Source: DASTQL01 sp035761805 (GTDB taxonomy: Bacteria; Actinomycetota; Actinomycetes; Jiangellales; Jiangellaceae). From it: a DNA stretch of 10,488 nt. Below are positions 1 through 6,264 of the stretch, piece after piece. The translations under genes were made by a program, and so were the position numbers. The notes beneath the pieces are model-generated. The model had not been told where the DNA came from, did not search any database, and was given only the letters and a program-made list of their open reading frames with translations. Position 1 is the first letter of the stretch. Every line of letters starts with the position of its first letter. The stretch is from assembly GCA_035761805.1 (NCBI GenBank), contig DASTQL010000067.1:1-10488 (forward strand), in the 5' to 3' direction.

Positions 1-2223
1 CCGCCGACCGAGATCGACGCCGACGAGCCACCCGCCGGGGAAGGCGGCCCGGCGCCCCGCACACGGGCTCGTCGCGCCACCAAGGCCGCGGGGACCCCCG
101 CGCCCGCGCCCGCCGAGGCTTCGGAGGGCGGCGCGAGCGCCGGCTCGGTCGCCGACGTGGAGGCACCCGAGGGCGCGGCGCCCACCGCTGGGGGCCCGGC
201 CTTCCAGTCACCGGTGTTCCAGGCACCCCGCTTCACCGTCCCGGAGCGCGCCACCGCCGCGCTCGTCGGAGGCGACGACGTCGAGGCGGACGACGTCCCC
301 GCCGAGGCGGGCGAGGAGGGGGCGGGAGACGAGGACCGCGAGGAGGGCGGTACCCGTCGTCGTCGCCGCCGCCGGGGCGGCCGTGGTCGCCGCAAGGACG
401 GCGCCGAGCCGCCCGAGGGCGCCGAGGACGGTGCCCAGCAGGGAATGGCCGAGCCGGAGGCCGGGACCGAGGCGGACGGGACCGGGGCCGAGGAGTCCGA
501 GGCCGACGAGCCGGAGTCCGACGAATCCGTGCCGGGCGGCTCGCGTCGTCGCCGCCGCCGTCGTAGGCGTCGTGGGGAGGGCGCGGACGACGAGTCGGAC
601 GAGCCGAACACCGTCGTACGGGTCCGGGAACCCCGGCCCCGCGGCGAGGTTGAGGGCGAGGTGACCGGACTCAAGGGCTCGACCAGGCTCGAGGCCAAGA
701 AGCAACGTCGCCGCGAGGGACGCGAGGCAGGTCGCCGGCGCCCACCGATCGTCAGCGAGGCGGAGTTCCTCGCGCGGCGCGAGTCGGTGGACCGGGTGAT
801 GGTCGTGCGCCAGGCCGGCGGCCGGACCCAGATTGCCGTGCTCGAGGACGGCGTGCTCGTCGAGCACTACGTCAGCCGCGAGCAGCAGCAGTCCATGATC
901 GGCAATGTCCACCTGGGCAAGGTGCAGAACGTCCTCCCGGCGATGGAGGCTGCCTTCGTCGACATCGGGCGGGGACGCAACGCGGTGCTCTACGCGGGCG
1001 AGGTCGACTGGGCGGGTCTCGGCGTGTCCGGCGGGCCGAAGCGGATCGAGGAGGCCCTCAAGTCCGGGCAGTCGGTGCTCGTCCAGGTCACCAAGGATCC
1101 CGTCGGCCACAAGGGGGCTCGCCTGACCAGCCAGGTCAGCCTCCCCGGTCGCTACCTGGTCTACGTCCCGGGCGGGTCGATGAGCGGCATCAGCCGCAAG
1201 CTGCCCGACACCGAGCGCAACCGTCTCAAGCGGGTCCTCAAGCAGGTCGTCCCCGACGACGCCGGCGTGATCGTACGGACGGCCGCCGAGGGGGCCAGCG
1301 AGGAGGAGCTGACCCGCGACGTCGCCCGGCTCACGGCGCAGTGGGAGGACATCGCTGCCAAGGCCGCGTCGGGTTCGGCCCCCCAGCTGCTCTACGGCGA
1401 GCCGGACCTCACGATCAAGGTGGTCCGCGACCTGTTCAACGAGGACTTCGCCAAGCTCGTCGTGGCCGGCGACGACGCCTGGGACACCGTCGAGCCGTAC
1501 GTGTCCTTCGTCGCCCCCTCCCTGGCCGACCGGTTGGAGCGGTGGGTCGGCACCGAGGACGTCCTCACGCACTACCGGGTGGACGAGCAGATCGCCAAGG
1601 CGCTGGACCGGAAGGTCTGGCTCCCCTCCGGCGGCTCGCTCGTGATCGACCGCACCGAGGCGATGACCGTGGTCGACGTCAACACCGGGAAGTTCACCGG
1701 CTCCGGTGGCAACCTCGAGCAGACCGTCACCAAGAACAACCTCGAGGCGGCCGAGGAGGTCGTCCGTCAGCTCCGGCTGCGCGACATCGGCGGGATCATC
1801 GTCATCGACTTCATCGACATGGTGCTCGAGTCGAACCGGGACCTCGTCCTGCGCCGGCTGGTGGAATGCCTGGGTCGCGACCGCACCAAGCACCAGGTCG
1901 CCGAGGTCACTTCGCTCGGGCTCGTCCAGATGACCAGGAAGAAGATCGGGACCGGGCTGGTCGAGGCGTTCAGCGAGACCTGCGAGCAGTGCAAGGGCAG
2001 GGGCGTCATCGTCCGCCTGGACCAGGTCGGCTCGGGCTCGTCCGATGGTCCCGGCGACGGCGCGGCCGCGTCGGGTGCCGCATCCGCGCCGGCTGCCGAC
2101 GGCGACGGCGGTCGGCCCGCCCGCCGCCGTCGTGGGGGTCGGTCGGCGCGCTCGGCCGGGGGCGCACCGCCGACCGAGGCGGCCCGGGAGGCGGCCGCCG
2201 AGCCTGCGCCGGCGGGCGCCTGA
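1..2223 (+). CDS. rne: Ribonuclease E/G family endoribonuclease, 5'-partial
   Basis: RNase E/G cuts single-stranded RNA in rRNA maturation and mRNA decay. The frame is open from base 1 with no stop, so the true start lies left of the window; the first in-frame ATG (157) is internal. About 740 codons are present. The first 260 or so are low-complexity, acidic stretches alternating with arginine tracts (seven Arg at 355-375, ten at 544-573), as in actinobacterial RNase E. The conserved core begins near base 790 (DRVMVV) with an S1 RNA-binding part. The DNase I-like catalytic part follows: VVDVNTGKF with the metal-ligand Asp codon at 1675, and IVIDFIDM with the second Asp codon at 1807. The CEQC zinc-link motif (1981-1992) marks the tetramer interface. 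A disordered Arg/Ala/Gly tail follows. The family is certain; rne versus rng naming is convention. The next gene has its own promoter. Confidence 0.96.
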   Translation, partial: PPTEIDADEPPAGEGGPAPRTRARRATKAAGTPAPAPAEASEGGASAGSVADVEAPEGAAPTAGGPAFQSPVFQAPRFTVPERATAALVGGDDVEADDVPAEAGEEGAGDEDREEGGTRRRRRRRGGRGRRKDGAEPPEGAEDGAQQGMAEPEAGTEADGTGAEESEADEPESDESVPGGSRRRRRRRRRRGEGADDESDEPNTVVRVREPRPRGEVEGEVTGLKGSTRLEAKKQRRREGREAGRRRPPIVSEAEFLARRESVDRVMVVRQAGGRTQIAVLEDGVLVEHYVSREQQQSMIGNVHLGKVQNVLPAMEAAFVDIGRGRNAVLYAGEVDWAGLGVSGGPKRIEEALKSGQSVLVQVTKDPVGHKGARLTSQVSLPGRYLVYVPGGSMSGISRKLPDTERNRLKRVLKQVVPDDAGVIVRTAAEGASEEELTRDVARLTAQWEDIAAKAASGSAPQLLYGEPDLTIKVVRDLFNEDFAKLVVAGDDAWDTVEPYVSFVAPSLADRLERWVGTEDVLTHYRVDEQIAKALDRKVWLPSGGSLVIDRTEAMTVVDVNTGKFTGSGGNLEQTVTKNNLEAAEEVVRQLRLRDIGGIIVIDFIDMVLESNRDLVLRRLVECLGRDRTKHQVAEVTSLGLVQMTRKKIGTGLVEAFSETCEQCKGRGVIVRLDQVGSGSSDGPGDGAAASGAASAPAADGDGGRPARRRRGGRSARSAGGAPPTEAAREAAAEPAPAGA

Positions 2224-2252
2224 CCACCGCACGTACGGGGGGCGGGGCCGGT

Positions 2253-2282
2253 TTGACCGGTCGTCGTCCGGCTCCGTACCCT
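2253..2282 (+). promoter_or_regulatory. Probable promoter of rplU-rpmA
   Basis: TTGACC (2253-2258) and TACCCT (2277-2282) are separated by 18 bases and fit a housekeeping sigma-70-type promoter (TTGACA / TAnnnT in actinobacteria). It lies 30 bases after the RNase E stop and would start transcription near 2289, giving a leader of about 84 bases. The -35 box overlaps the short palindrome GACCGGTC (2255-2262). Seen in sequence; activity is inferred. Confidence 0.6.
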
Positions 2283-2289
2283 GGTGCGT

Positions 2290-2340
2290 CGGCGCGGATC
2301 GCGCCGCCGTCCCGCGCGCCCTCCTCCGGGTCGGCGCGCG
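2290..2340 (+). promoter_or_regulatory. GC-rich hairpin leader of rplU
   Basis: Two perfect inverted repeats lie between the promoter and the ribosome site: a 7-bp stem 2290-2296/2300-2306 with a 3-base loop, and an 8-bp stem 2313-2320/2333-2340 with a 12-base loop. The arms share GGCGCG/CGCGCC, so alternative pairing (first with third, second with fourth arm) is also possible. Ribosomal protein leaders often carry regulatory structure, but GC-rich sequence gives such repeats easily. Low confidence in function. Confidence 0.3.
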
Positions 2341-2372
2341 CCCGATGCCCCACACGAGGAAGAGAGCCCGCG

Positions 2373-2705
2373 GTGTACGCGATCGTCCGCAGCGGCGGCA
2401 GGCAGCACAAGGTGTCGGTCGGCGACGTCATCGAGGTCGACCGGCTCCACGGCGAGGTCGGCTCCAGCGTCAGCCTGCCGGCCCTCCTGCTCGTCGACGG
2501 CGGCGACGTCACCACCGACGCCGAGGTCCTCGCCGGGGTCACGGTCACGGCCGAGGTCCTCGGTGAGACCAAGGGACCGAAGATCGACATCCTCCGCTTC
2601 AAGAACAAGACCCGCTCCCGCCGCCGCCAGGGTCACCGGCAGCGCCACACCCAGCTGAGGGTCACCGACATCGCCGGCTCCGAGACGAAATCCCAGACGA
2701 AGTAA
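2373..2705 (+). CDS. rplU: 50S ribosomal protein L21
   Basis: Structural protein of the large ribosomal subunit that binds 23S rRNA. The 110-aa product starts MYAIVRSGGRQHKV, the typical L21 N-terminus, and ends with the family signature FKNKTRSRRRQGHRQRHT followed by QLRVTDI and a short charged tail. The length is slightly above the usual 100-105 because of that tail. The start is GTG at 2373, chosen because it begins exactly at the conserved N-terminus and has a purine-rich ribosome site (GAGGAAGAGAG, 2356-2366) six bases upstream. The frame is open far upstream (from 1341), but that part is out of frame with RNase E and is not coding. The gene is followed after 9 bases by rpmA, the standard L21-L27 pair, so the two are almost certainly co-transcribed. 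Confidence 0.97.
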   Translation: MYAIVRSGGRQHKVSVGDVIEVDRLHGEVGSSVSLPALLLVDGGDVTTDAEVLAGVTVTAEVLGETKGPKIDILRFKNKTRSRRRQGHRQRHTQLRVTDIAGSETKSQTK

Positions 2706-2714
2706 GGGGTTCCC

Positions 2715-2972
2715 ATGGCTCACAAGAAGGGCGCCTCGTCGAGCAAGAACGGGCGCGACTCCAACGCGCAGCGACTCGGCGTCAAGCGTTTCGGCGGCCA
2801 GCTCGTCGGGGCCGGTGAGATCATCGTGCGCCAGCGCGGCACGCACTTCCACCCGGGCACCAACGTCGGGCGGGGCAGCGACGACACACTCTTCGCCACT
2901 GCGGCCGGCGCCGTCGAGTTCGGCGTCCGCCGGGGCCGCAAGGTCGTCAACGTGGTGCCGCAGGGAGGCTGA
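2715..2972 (+). CDS. rpmA: 50S ribosomal protein L27
   Basis: Large-subunit protein whose N-terminal tail reaches the peptidyl-transferase centre. The 85-aa product begins MAHKKGASSSKNGRDSNAQR and contains GGQLVGAGEIIVRQRGTHFH, both textbook L27 segments. Length is normal. The N-terminus starts directly at MAHKKG and lacks the extra cleavable extension seen in Firmicutes, so no Prp-type processing is expected. The ATG at 2715 has AAGGGG (2704-2709) in front of it, overlapping the rplU stop codon, which points to translational coupling with L21. Confidence 0.98.
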   Translation: MAHKKGASSSKNGRDSNAQRLGVKRFGGQLVGAGEIIVRQRGTHFHPGTNVGRGSDDTLFATAAGAVEFGVRRGRKVVNVVPQGG

Positions 2973-3005
2973 CCCACCGGGCGTTGACGCACCCGTAGGT
3001 GACGT

Positions 3006-3041
3006 CGAGGGCGGGCCGGTCGGCTGACCGGCCCGCCCTCG
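3006..3041 (+). terminator. Strong hairpin between rpmA and obgE, possible terminator or attenuator
   Basis: A perfect 16-bp inverted repeat (3006-3021 with 3026-3041) closes on the 4-base loop GGCT. Base 3042 onward is pyrimidine-rich (TCTGCTCCGTCCCGTCC) but has no true T-run, so it is not a classic intrinsic terminator; actinobacterial terminators often lack the T-run. It sits 33 bases after the L27 stop and 35 bases before the obgE start, where a partial stop would let the ribosomal pair be made in excess over Obg. I see no convincing promoter after it. Confidence 0.65.
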
Positions 3042-3076
3042 TCTGCTCCGTCCCGTCCCAGCCAGGAGAACGGCCC

Positions 3077-4423
3077 GTGGCCATCCCGTCCTTCGTGGAC
3101 CGTGTCGTGCTGCACGTCGCCGCCGGCGACGGCGGCAACGGCGCCGCGTCCGTCCACCGGGAGAAGTTCAAGCCGCTGGGCGGCCCCGACGGTGGCAACG
3201 GCGGCCGGGGGGGCGACGTCGTGCTCGAGGTCGACCCCGGCACCACGACGCTGCTCGCCTACCACCGAAGGCCACACCGGCGTGCTCCGAACGGCGCCCA
3301 GGGACAGGGGGGCCACCGGCACGGCGCCGGCGGCGCCGACGTCGTGCTGTCCGTACCGGACGGCACCGTCGTGTCCACGACCGACGGCGAGGTGCTGGTC
3401 GACCTGGTCGGCCCCGGCACCCGCTTCGTGCTGGCCCAGGGGGGCCGAGGAGGCCTGGGCAACGCGGCCTTGGCCAGCACCCGGCGCAAGGCCCCCGGCT
3501 TCGCGCTCCTCGGCGAGCCCGGGGAACGGCGCGACGTCGTGCTCGAGCTCAAGAGCGTCGCGGACGTCGGGTTGGTCGGCTTCCCCAGCGCGGGCAAGTC
3601 CAGTCTGGTCGCTGCCATCTCGGCGGCCAGACCCGCGGTGGCCGACTACCCGTTCACCACCCTCGTCCCCAACCTCGGCGTGGTCGAGGCTGGCGACGTG
3701 CGCTTCACGGTGGCCGACGTGCCCGGGCTGATCGAAGGGGCCAGCGAGGGTCGTGGGCTCGGCCACGAGTTCCTCCGCCACGTCGAGCGGTGTGCGGCAC
3801 TGGTGCACGTGGTGGACTGCGCCACGCCGGAGCCCGGCCGTGACCCGGTGAGCGACATCGACGTGGTCGAGCGGGAGCTGTCGGCCTACGGCGGGCTGGA
3901 GGACCGTCCACGCCTCGTCGCCCTCAACAAGGTCGACGTCACCGAGGCGCGTGAGCTGGCCGAGCTCGTCCGCCCGGAGCTGGAGGCGCGGGGGTTGCGG
4001 GTCCTGGAGATCTCCGCCGCCACCCACGAGGGCCTGCGCCCGCTCACCTTCGCCATGGCGGAGGTCGTGGCTGCGACCCGGGCCGCAGCACCGCCGCCGG
4101 AGCGCACGCGCCTGGTGCTGCGACCCGCGGCGGTCGATGACGCCGGCTTCCGCGTGGTGCGTGATGGGGACCGCTTCCTCGTCCTCGGGGCCAAGCCCAC
4201 TCGGTGGGTCGCACAGACCGACTTCAGCAACGACGAGGCCGTCGGCTACCTGGCCGACCGCCTGGCCCGGCTGGGCGTCGAGGACGCCCTGGTGGCTGCC
4301 GGCGCGCAGGCCGGTGACGAGGTCGTCGTCGGTGACGTCGTCTTCGACTGGGAGCCCTCCGTGCAGGCCGGCGCCGAGCGGCTGGGGCCGCGGGGCTCCG
4401 ACCCACGGCTCGAGGGGCGTTGA
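3077..4423 (+). CDS. obgE: Obg GTPase (CgtA), ribosome assembly
   Basis: Obg is an essential GTPase that binds the 50S subunit, aids its late assembly and links ribosome state to growth and stress. The 448-aa product has three parts. The glycine-rich Obg fold (about 1-158) contains GGPDGGNGGRGGD and GGRGGLGNAALAS. The G domain has G1 GFPSAGKS (168-175), G3 DVPG (214-217), G4 NKVD (284-287) and G5 SAA (313-315), with the Obg-specific DYPFTTLVPNLGVV switch. The C-terminal OCT domain spans about 358-427. The GTG at 3077 is chosen because conserved sequence begins there and AGGAGA (3064-3069) precedes it; the open frame back to 2999 runs through the hairpin. The codons for residues 64-70 are unusually poor in third-position G/C, but the residues align with the family, so no frameshift is implied. 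Confidence 0.97.
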   Translation: MAIPSFVDRVVLHVAAGDGGNGAASVHREKFKPLGGPDGGNGGRGGDVVLEVDPGTTTLLAYHRRPHRRAPNGAQGQGGHRHGAGGADVVLSVPDGTVVSTTDGEVLVDLVGPGTRFVLAQGGRGGLGNAALASTRRKAPGFALLGEPGERRDVVLELKSVADVGLVGFPSAGKSSLVAAISAARPAVADYPFTTLVPNLGVVEAGDVRFTVADVPGLIEGASEGRGLGHEFLRHVERCAALVHVVDCATPEPGRDPVSDIDVVERELSAYGGLEDRPRLVALNKVDVTEARELAELVRPELEARGLRVLEISAATHEGLRPLTFAMAEVVAATRAAAPPPERTRLVLRPAAVDDAGFRVVRDGDRFLVLGAKPTRWVAQTDFSNDEAVGYLADRLARLGVEDALVAAGAQAGDEVVVGDVVFDWEPSVQAGAERLGPRGSDPRLEGR

Positions 4424-5565
4424 ACGGGGTGGGACTGGGGGAGCACGGCGACGGGACCGCGGCCTCCGCCGGCCGGGTCGTGGTCAAGGTCGGCTCGTCC
4501 TCGCTGACCAGCGCGTCGGGCGGGGTCGACGACAGCCGGATCGAGCGGCTCGTCACCGCCCTGGCCTCCGCCCGCGCCCGCGGGTCCGAGGTGGTGCTGG
4601 TCTCCTCCGGTGCGATCGCCGCGGGACTCGCCCCCTTGGGCCTGGCCCGTCGGCCACGACAGCTGGCCATGCAGCAGGCCGCCGCGAGCGTCGGCCAGGG
4701 ACTGCTGGTCGCGCGCTACACCGCTGCGTTCGCCCGGCACGGGCTCCGGGTAGGGCAGGTCCTTCTCACCGTCGACGACGTCACCCGGCGCTCGCACTAC
4801 CGCAACGCCTACCGCACCCTGCACCGGTTGCTGGAACTGGGTGTGGTCCCCGTCGTCAACGAGAACGACACGGTCGCCACCGACGAGATCCGGTTCGGCG
4901 ACAACGACCGGCTGGCCGCCCTGGTGGCCCAGCTGGTCCATGCCGACGTCCTGGTGCTGCTCTCCGACGTCGACGGCCTGTACGACGGCGACCCGCGCCG
5001 CCCCGGGGCCCGGCGGCTCGACGTCGTCTCGGGCCCGGCCGACCTGGATGGGGTCCAGCTCGGCCGCCGTACGGGGGCGACGGGGCTGGGTACCGGTGGC
5101 GTGCAGACCAAGGTGGAGGCGGCTCGGATCGCCACCGGCTCCGGGGTGGAGGTGGTGCTGGCGGCGGCCGCCGACGCCGAGGACGCCCTGGCGGGACGAC
5201 CGGTCGGCACCCGCTTCCTGCCGCAGGCCCGACGCCGGTCCACCCGGCTGCTCTGGCTCGAGCACGCGACCGAGGGCAAGGGGCACCTGGTGCTCGACCC
5301 CGGTGCCGTACGGGCCGTGGTCGAGCGGCGGCTGTCCCTCCTCCCGGCCGGGATCACGGCGGTTGAGGGCAGCTTCGCGGCGGGCGACCCGGTGGACCTT
5401 CTCGACGAAAACCGTCACGCTGTGGCCCGCGGACTGGTCAACTACGACTCGAAGGAGCTGCCCGAGCTGCTCGGGCGGTCGACGAGGGAGCTGGCGCGGG
5501 AGCTGGGCCCCGCGTACGAGCGCGAGGTCGTCCACCGCGACGACCTGGTGCTGTTGCGGCACTAG
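4420..5565 (+). CDS. proB: Glutamate 5-kinase (gamma-glutamyl kinase)
   Basis: Catalyses ATP-dependent phosphorylation of glutamate to glutamyl-5-phosphate, the first and feedback-controlled step of proline synthesis. Amino acid kinase motifs, numbered from 4420: VKVGSSSLT with Lys23, SSGAIAAG from 62, NENDTVATDEIRFGDND from 147, LSDVDGLYDGDPR, and the GTGGVQTKVEAA substrate/nucleotide segment. A C-terminal PUA domain (about 274-375) is complete, so this is the two-domain form found in E. coli. The start is uncertain: TTG at 4420 overlaps the obgE stop (TTGA), while GTG at 4429 is also in frame and leaves 19 residues before VVVKVG. GAGGGG (4412-4417) serves either imperfectly, being 2 bases from one and 11 from the other. 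The overlap implies translational coupling to obgE. Confidence 0.96.
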   Translation: MNGVGLGEHGDGTAASAGRVVVKVGSSSLTSASGGVDDSRIERLVTALASARARGSEVVLVSSGAIAAGLAPLGLARRPRQLAMQQAAASVGQGLLVARYTAAFARHGLRVGQVLLTVDDVTRRSHYRNAYRTLHRLLELGVVPVVNENDTVATDEIRFGDNDRLAALVAQLVHADVLVLLSDVDGLYDGDPRRPGARRLDVVSGPADLDGVQLGRRTGATGLGTGGVQTKVEAARIATGSGVEVVLAAAADAEDALAGRPVGTRFLPQARRRSTRLLWLEHATEGKGHLVLDPGAVRAVVERRLSLLPAGITAVEGSFAAGDPVDLLDENRHAVARGLVNYDSKELPELLGRSTRELARELGPAYEREVVHRDDLVLLRH

Positions 5566-5575
5566 ATGAGAGGCG

Positions 5576-5953
5576 GTGGGCACAGCGGTGCAGAAGCGCC
5601 CGGGCGTGCCCGCCGCACTCTGGCACGTGACGCTGAGCGTCGCCGGAGTCCGCCTACCCTGTGCGGAGGTTCGCGCCGCGCTGGAGCGGCTCGCCCACGA
5701 GCGCCCCTTCCTGCACGCCGGCCGCTACGCCACGGACCGAGCCGAGGTGCGCTACTGGGAGGAGGCGCCCACCCTGCTCGACGCGGCGACCCTCGCGCTG
5801 CGGCTGTGGCCCGAGCACCGGGGCAGCGCCCTGCTCCCCGACTGGCAGGTGGTCGGGCTGGAGGTGCTGGACCGGGACACCTACCACCACCTGAACGACG
5901 AGTCCGGGCGCTGGCCGATGCTCGCCGGTGCCAGCCAGATCCGGCCGTTCTAG
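5576..5953 (+). CDS. Conserved-looking protein of unknown function, 125 aa
   Basis: I do not recognise a named family. The product is soluble and mixed alpha/beta in character, with no signal peptide or membrane segment. Notable parts are WHVTLSV (a likely first strand), an amphipathic helix EVRAALERLAHERPF, HAGRYATDRAEVRYWEEA rich in charged and aromatic residues, and ALRLWPEH. Protein-like composition and strong third-position G/C support real coding in this frame over the Arg/Pro-rich frame starting with ATG 5566. It follows proB by 10 bases, so it is probably the last gene of the obgE-proB unit. The start is uncertain: GTG 5576 (GAGAGG at 5568-5573 is only 2 bases away), GTG 5588 (14 bases) or GTG 5606; the strong protein signal begins around PAALWHVT. 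Confidence 0.75.
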   Translation: MGTAVQKRPGVPAALWHVTLSVAGVRLPCAEVRAALERLAHERPFLHAGRYATDRAEVRYWEEAPTLLDAATLALRLWPEHRGSALLPDWQVVGLEVLDRDTYHHLNDESGRWPMLAGASQIRPF

Positions 5954-6143
5954 GGCGACGCGTTCTGGACAACCGCAGGGCGCCCGGCCGAGGGTGAGCA
6001 GAGCTCGGGGTGTCGCAGGTCACCAGGCCTGTTGATCATGCGAAAGCCGCAACTCCTCGTGAGACCACACCGCCCCCAGCAGGAGGCACGGAGCTCCCCG
6101 GGCCGGTTGTCCACAGCGCCCGTGTGGCGTCTCGGGACCCGTT
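5954..6143. other. Gene-free stretch before the hydrolase promoter
   Basis: This is the upstream part of a 311-base stretch (5954-6264) without a gene. I find no RNA gene and no protein-like frame here. A 5-bp dyad (5988-5992/6004-6008) is too weak to call a terminator. TTGTCC (6107-6112) resembles a -35 box but has no -10 at the right distance. The rest of the stretch is the promoter and leader described separately. Confidence 0.5.
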
Positions 6144-6152
6144 TGTTACGGT
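6144..6152 (+). promoter_or_regulatory. Probable extended -10 promoter of the M23 hydrolase gene
   Basis: TGTTACGGT (6144-6152) combines a TGn extension with a TAnnnT -10 box. No good -35 box lies 16-18 bases upstream, which is acceptable for an extended -10 promoter. Transcription would begin near 6159, giving a leader of about 106 bases before the ATG at 6265. The previous gene ends 190 bases earlier, so a separate promoter is expected here. Confidence 0.5.
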
Positions 6153-6156
6153 GTGG

Positions 6157-6254
6157 TCTCGCCGTCGCCGGGGGTCGCGACGGGAATCCACGGGGAAGCT
6201 GCGGCGCCGGCGCGCCGCGGAGCTGGTCTGCCCTGTCGCCGAGAGCACCGGAGG
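6157..6254 (+). promoter_or_regulatory. Candidate structured 5' leader RNA of the M23 hydrolase gene
   Basis: The leader can fold into a stacked structure. The outer pairing is 6157-6161 with 6240-6244 (5 bp). The middle stem is 6177-6184 with 6231-6239 (8 bp, one bulged T at 6234). The inner hairpin is 6197-6207 with 6212-6224 (11 bp, bulged GG at 6219-6220, loop CGGC). Between the middle and inner stems lie unpaired AATCCACGGGGA (6185-6196) and GGTCTG (6225-6230). The ribosome site GGAGG (6250-6254) lies just outside the outer stem. The segment GGGGGTC...CGGGAATCC recalls one half of the c-di-AMP (ydaO) riboswitch, but the conserved GTCAGCTAAC of the other half is absent. Structure is seen by hand pairing; function is inference. 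Confidence 0.35.
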
Positions 6255-6264
6255 TCGCCGAGGC

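Noticed and set aside
208..2355. Long minus-strand open frame of 715 codons opposite the RNase E gene
   Set aside because: It is a mirror of the GC-rich RNase E coding strand. The composition is Leu/Gly/Asp/Arg-rich with no recognisable family, and the + strand gene is certain.
2224..2372. Rfam-type L21 leader
   Set aside because: The described L21 leader is a Firmicutes element. I see only simple GC-rich hairpins here, so I do not assign that class.
2984..2989. TTGACG as a -35 box for an obgE promoter
   Set aside because: No TAnnnT box is found 16-19 bases downstream; that position falls in the hairpin arm.
3257..3310. Possible pair of compensating frameshifts in obgE, suggested by weak third-position G/C
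   Set aside because: The reading AYHRRPHRRAPNGAQGQG aligns residue by residue with the expected Obg segment (H..PH..A.NG..G.G), so the frame is intact.
2720..5583. Minus-strand open frames of over 430 codons opposite obgE and proB
   Set aside because: They are opposite well-supported genes, have no promoter or ribosome site and no family resemblance; stop codons are simply rare in this composition.
5566..5997. Competing frame starting ATG 5566 after proB
   Set aside because: The translation is Arg/Pro/Ala-rich and not protein-like, while the 5576 frame has balanced composition and third-position G/C bias.
6157..6254. Canonical c-di-AMP (ydaO) riboswitch
   Set aside because: Only the GGGGGTC/CGGGAATCC half resembles the consensus. 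The highly conserved GTCAGCTAAC segment is missing, so I report only a candidate structured leader.
6010..6264. In-frame extension of the M23 gene upstream to GTG 6010
   Set aside because: It would bury the signal peptide behind 85 residues with Arg-rich, non-protein-like content, and it crosses the promoter and leader. GGAGG is correctly placed for ATG 6265.
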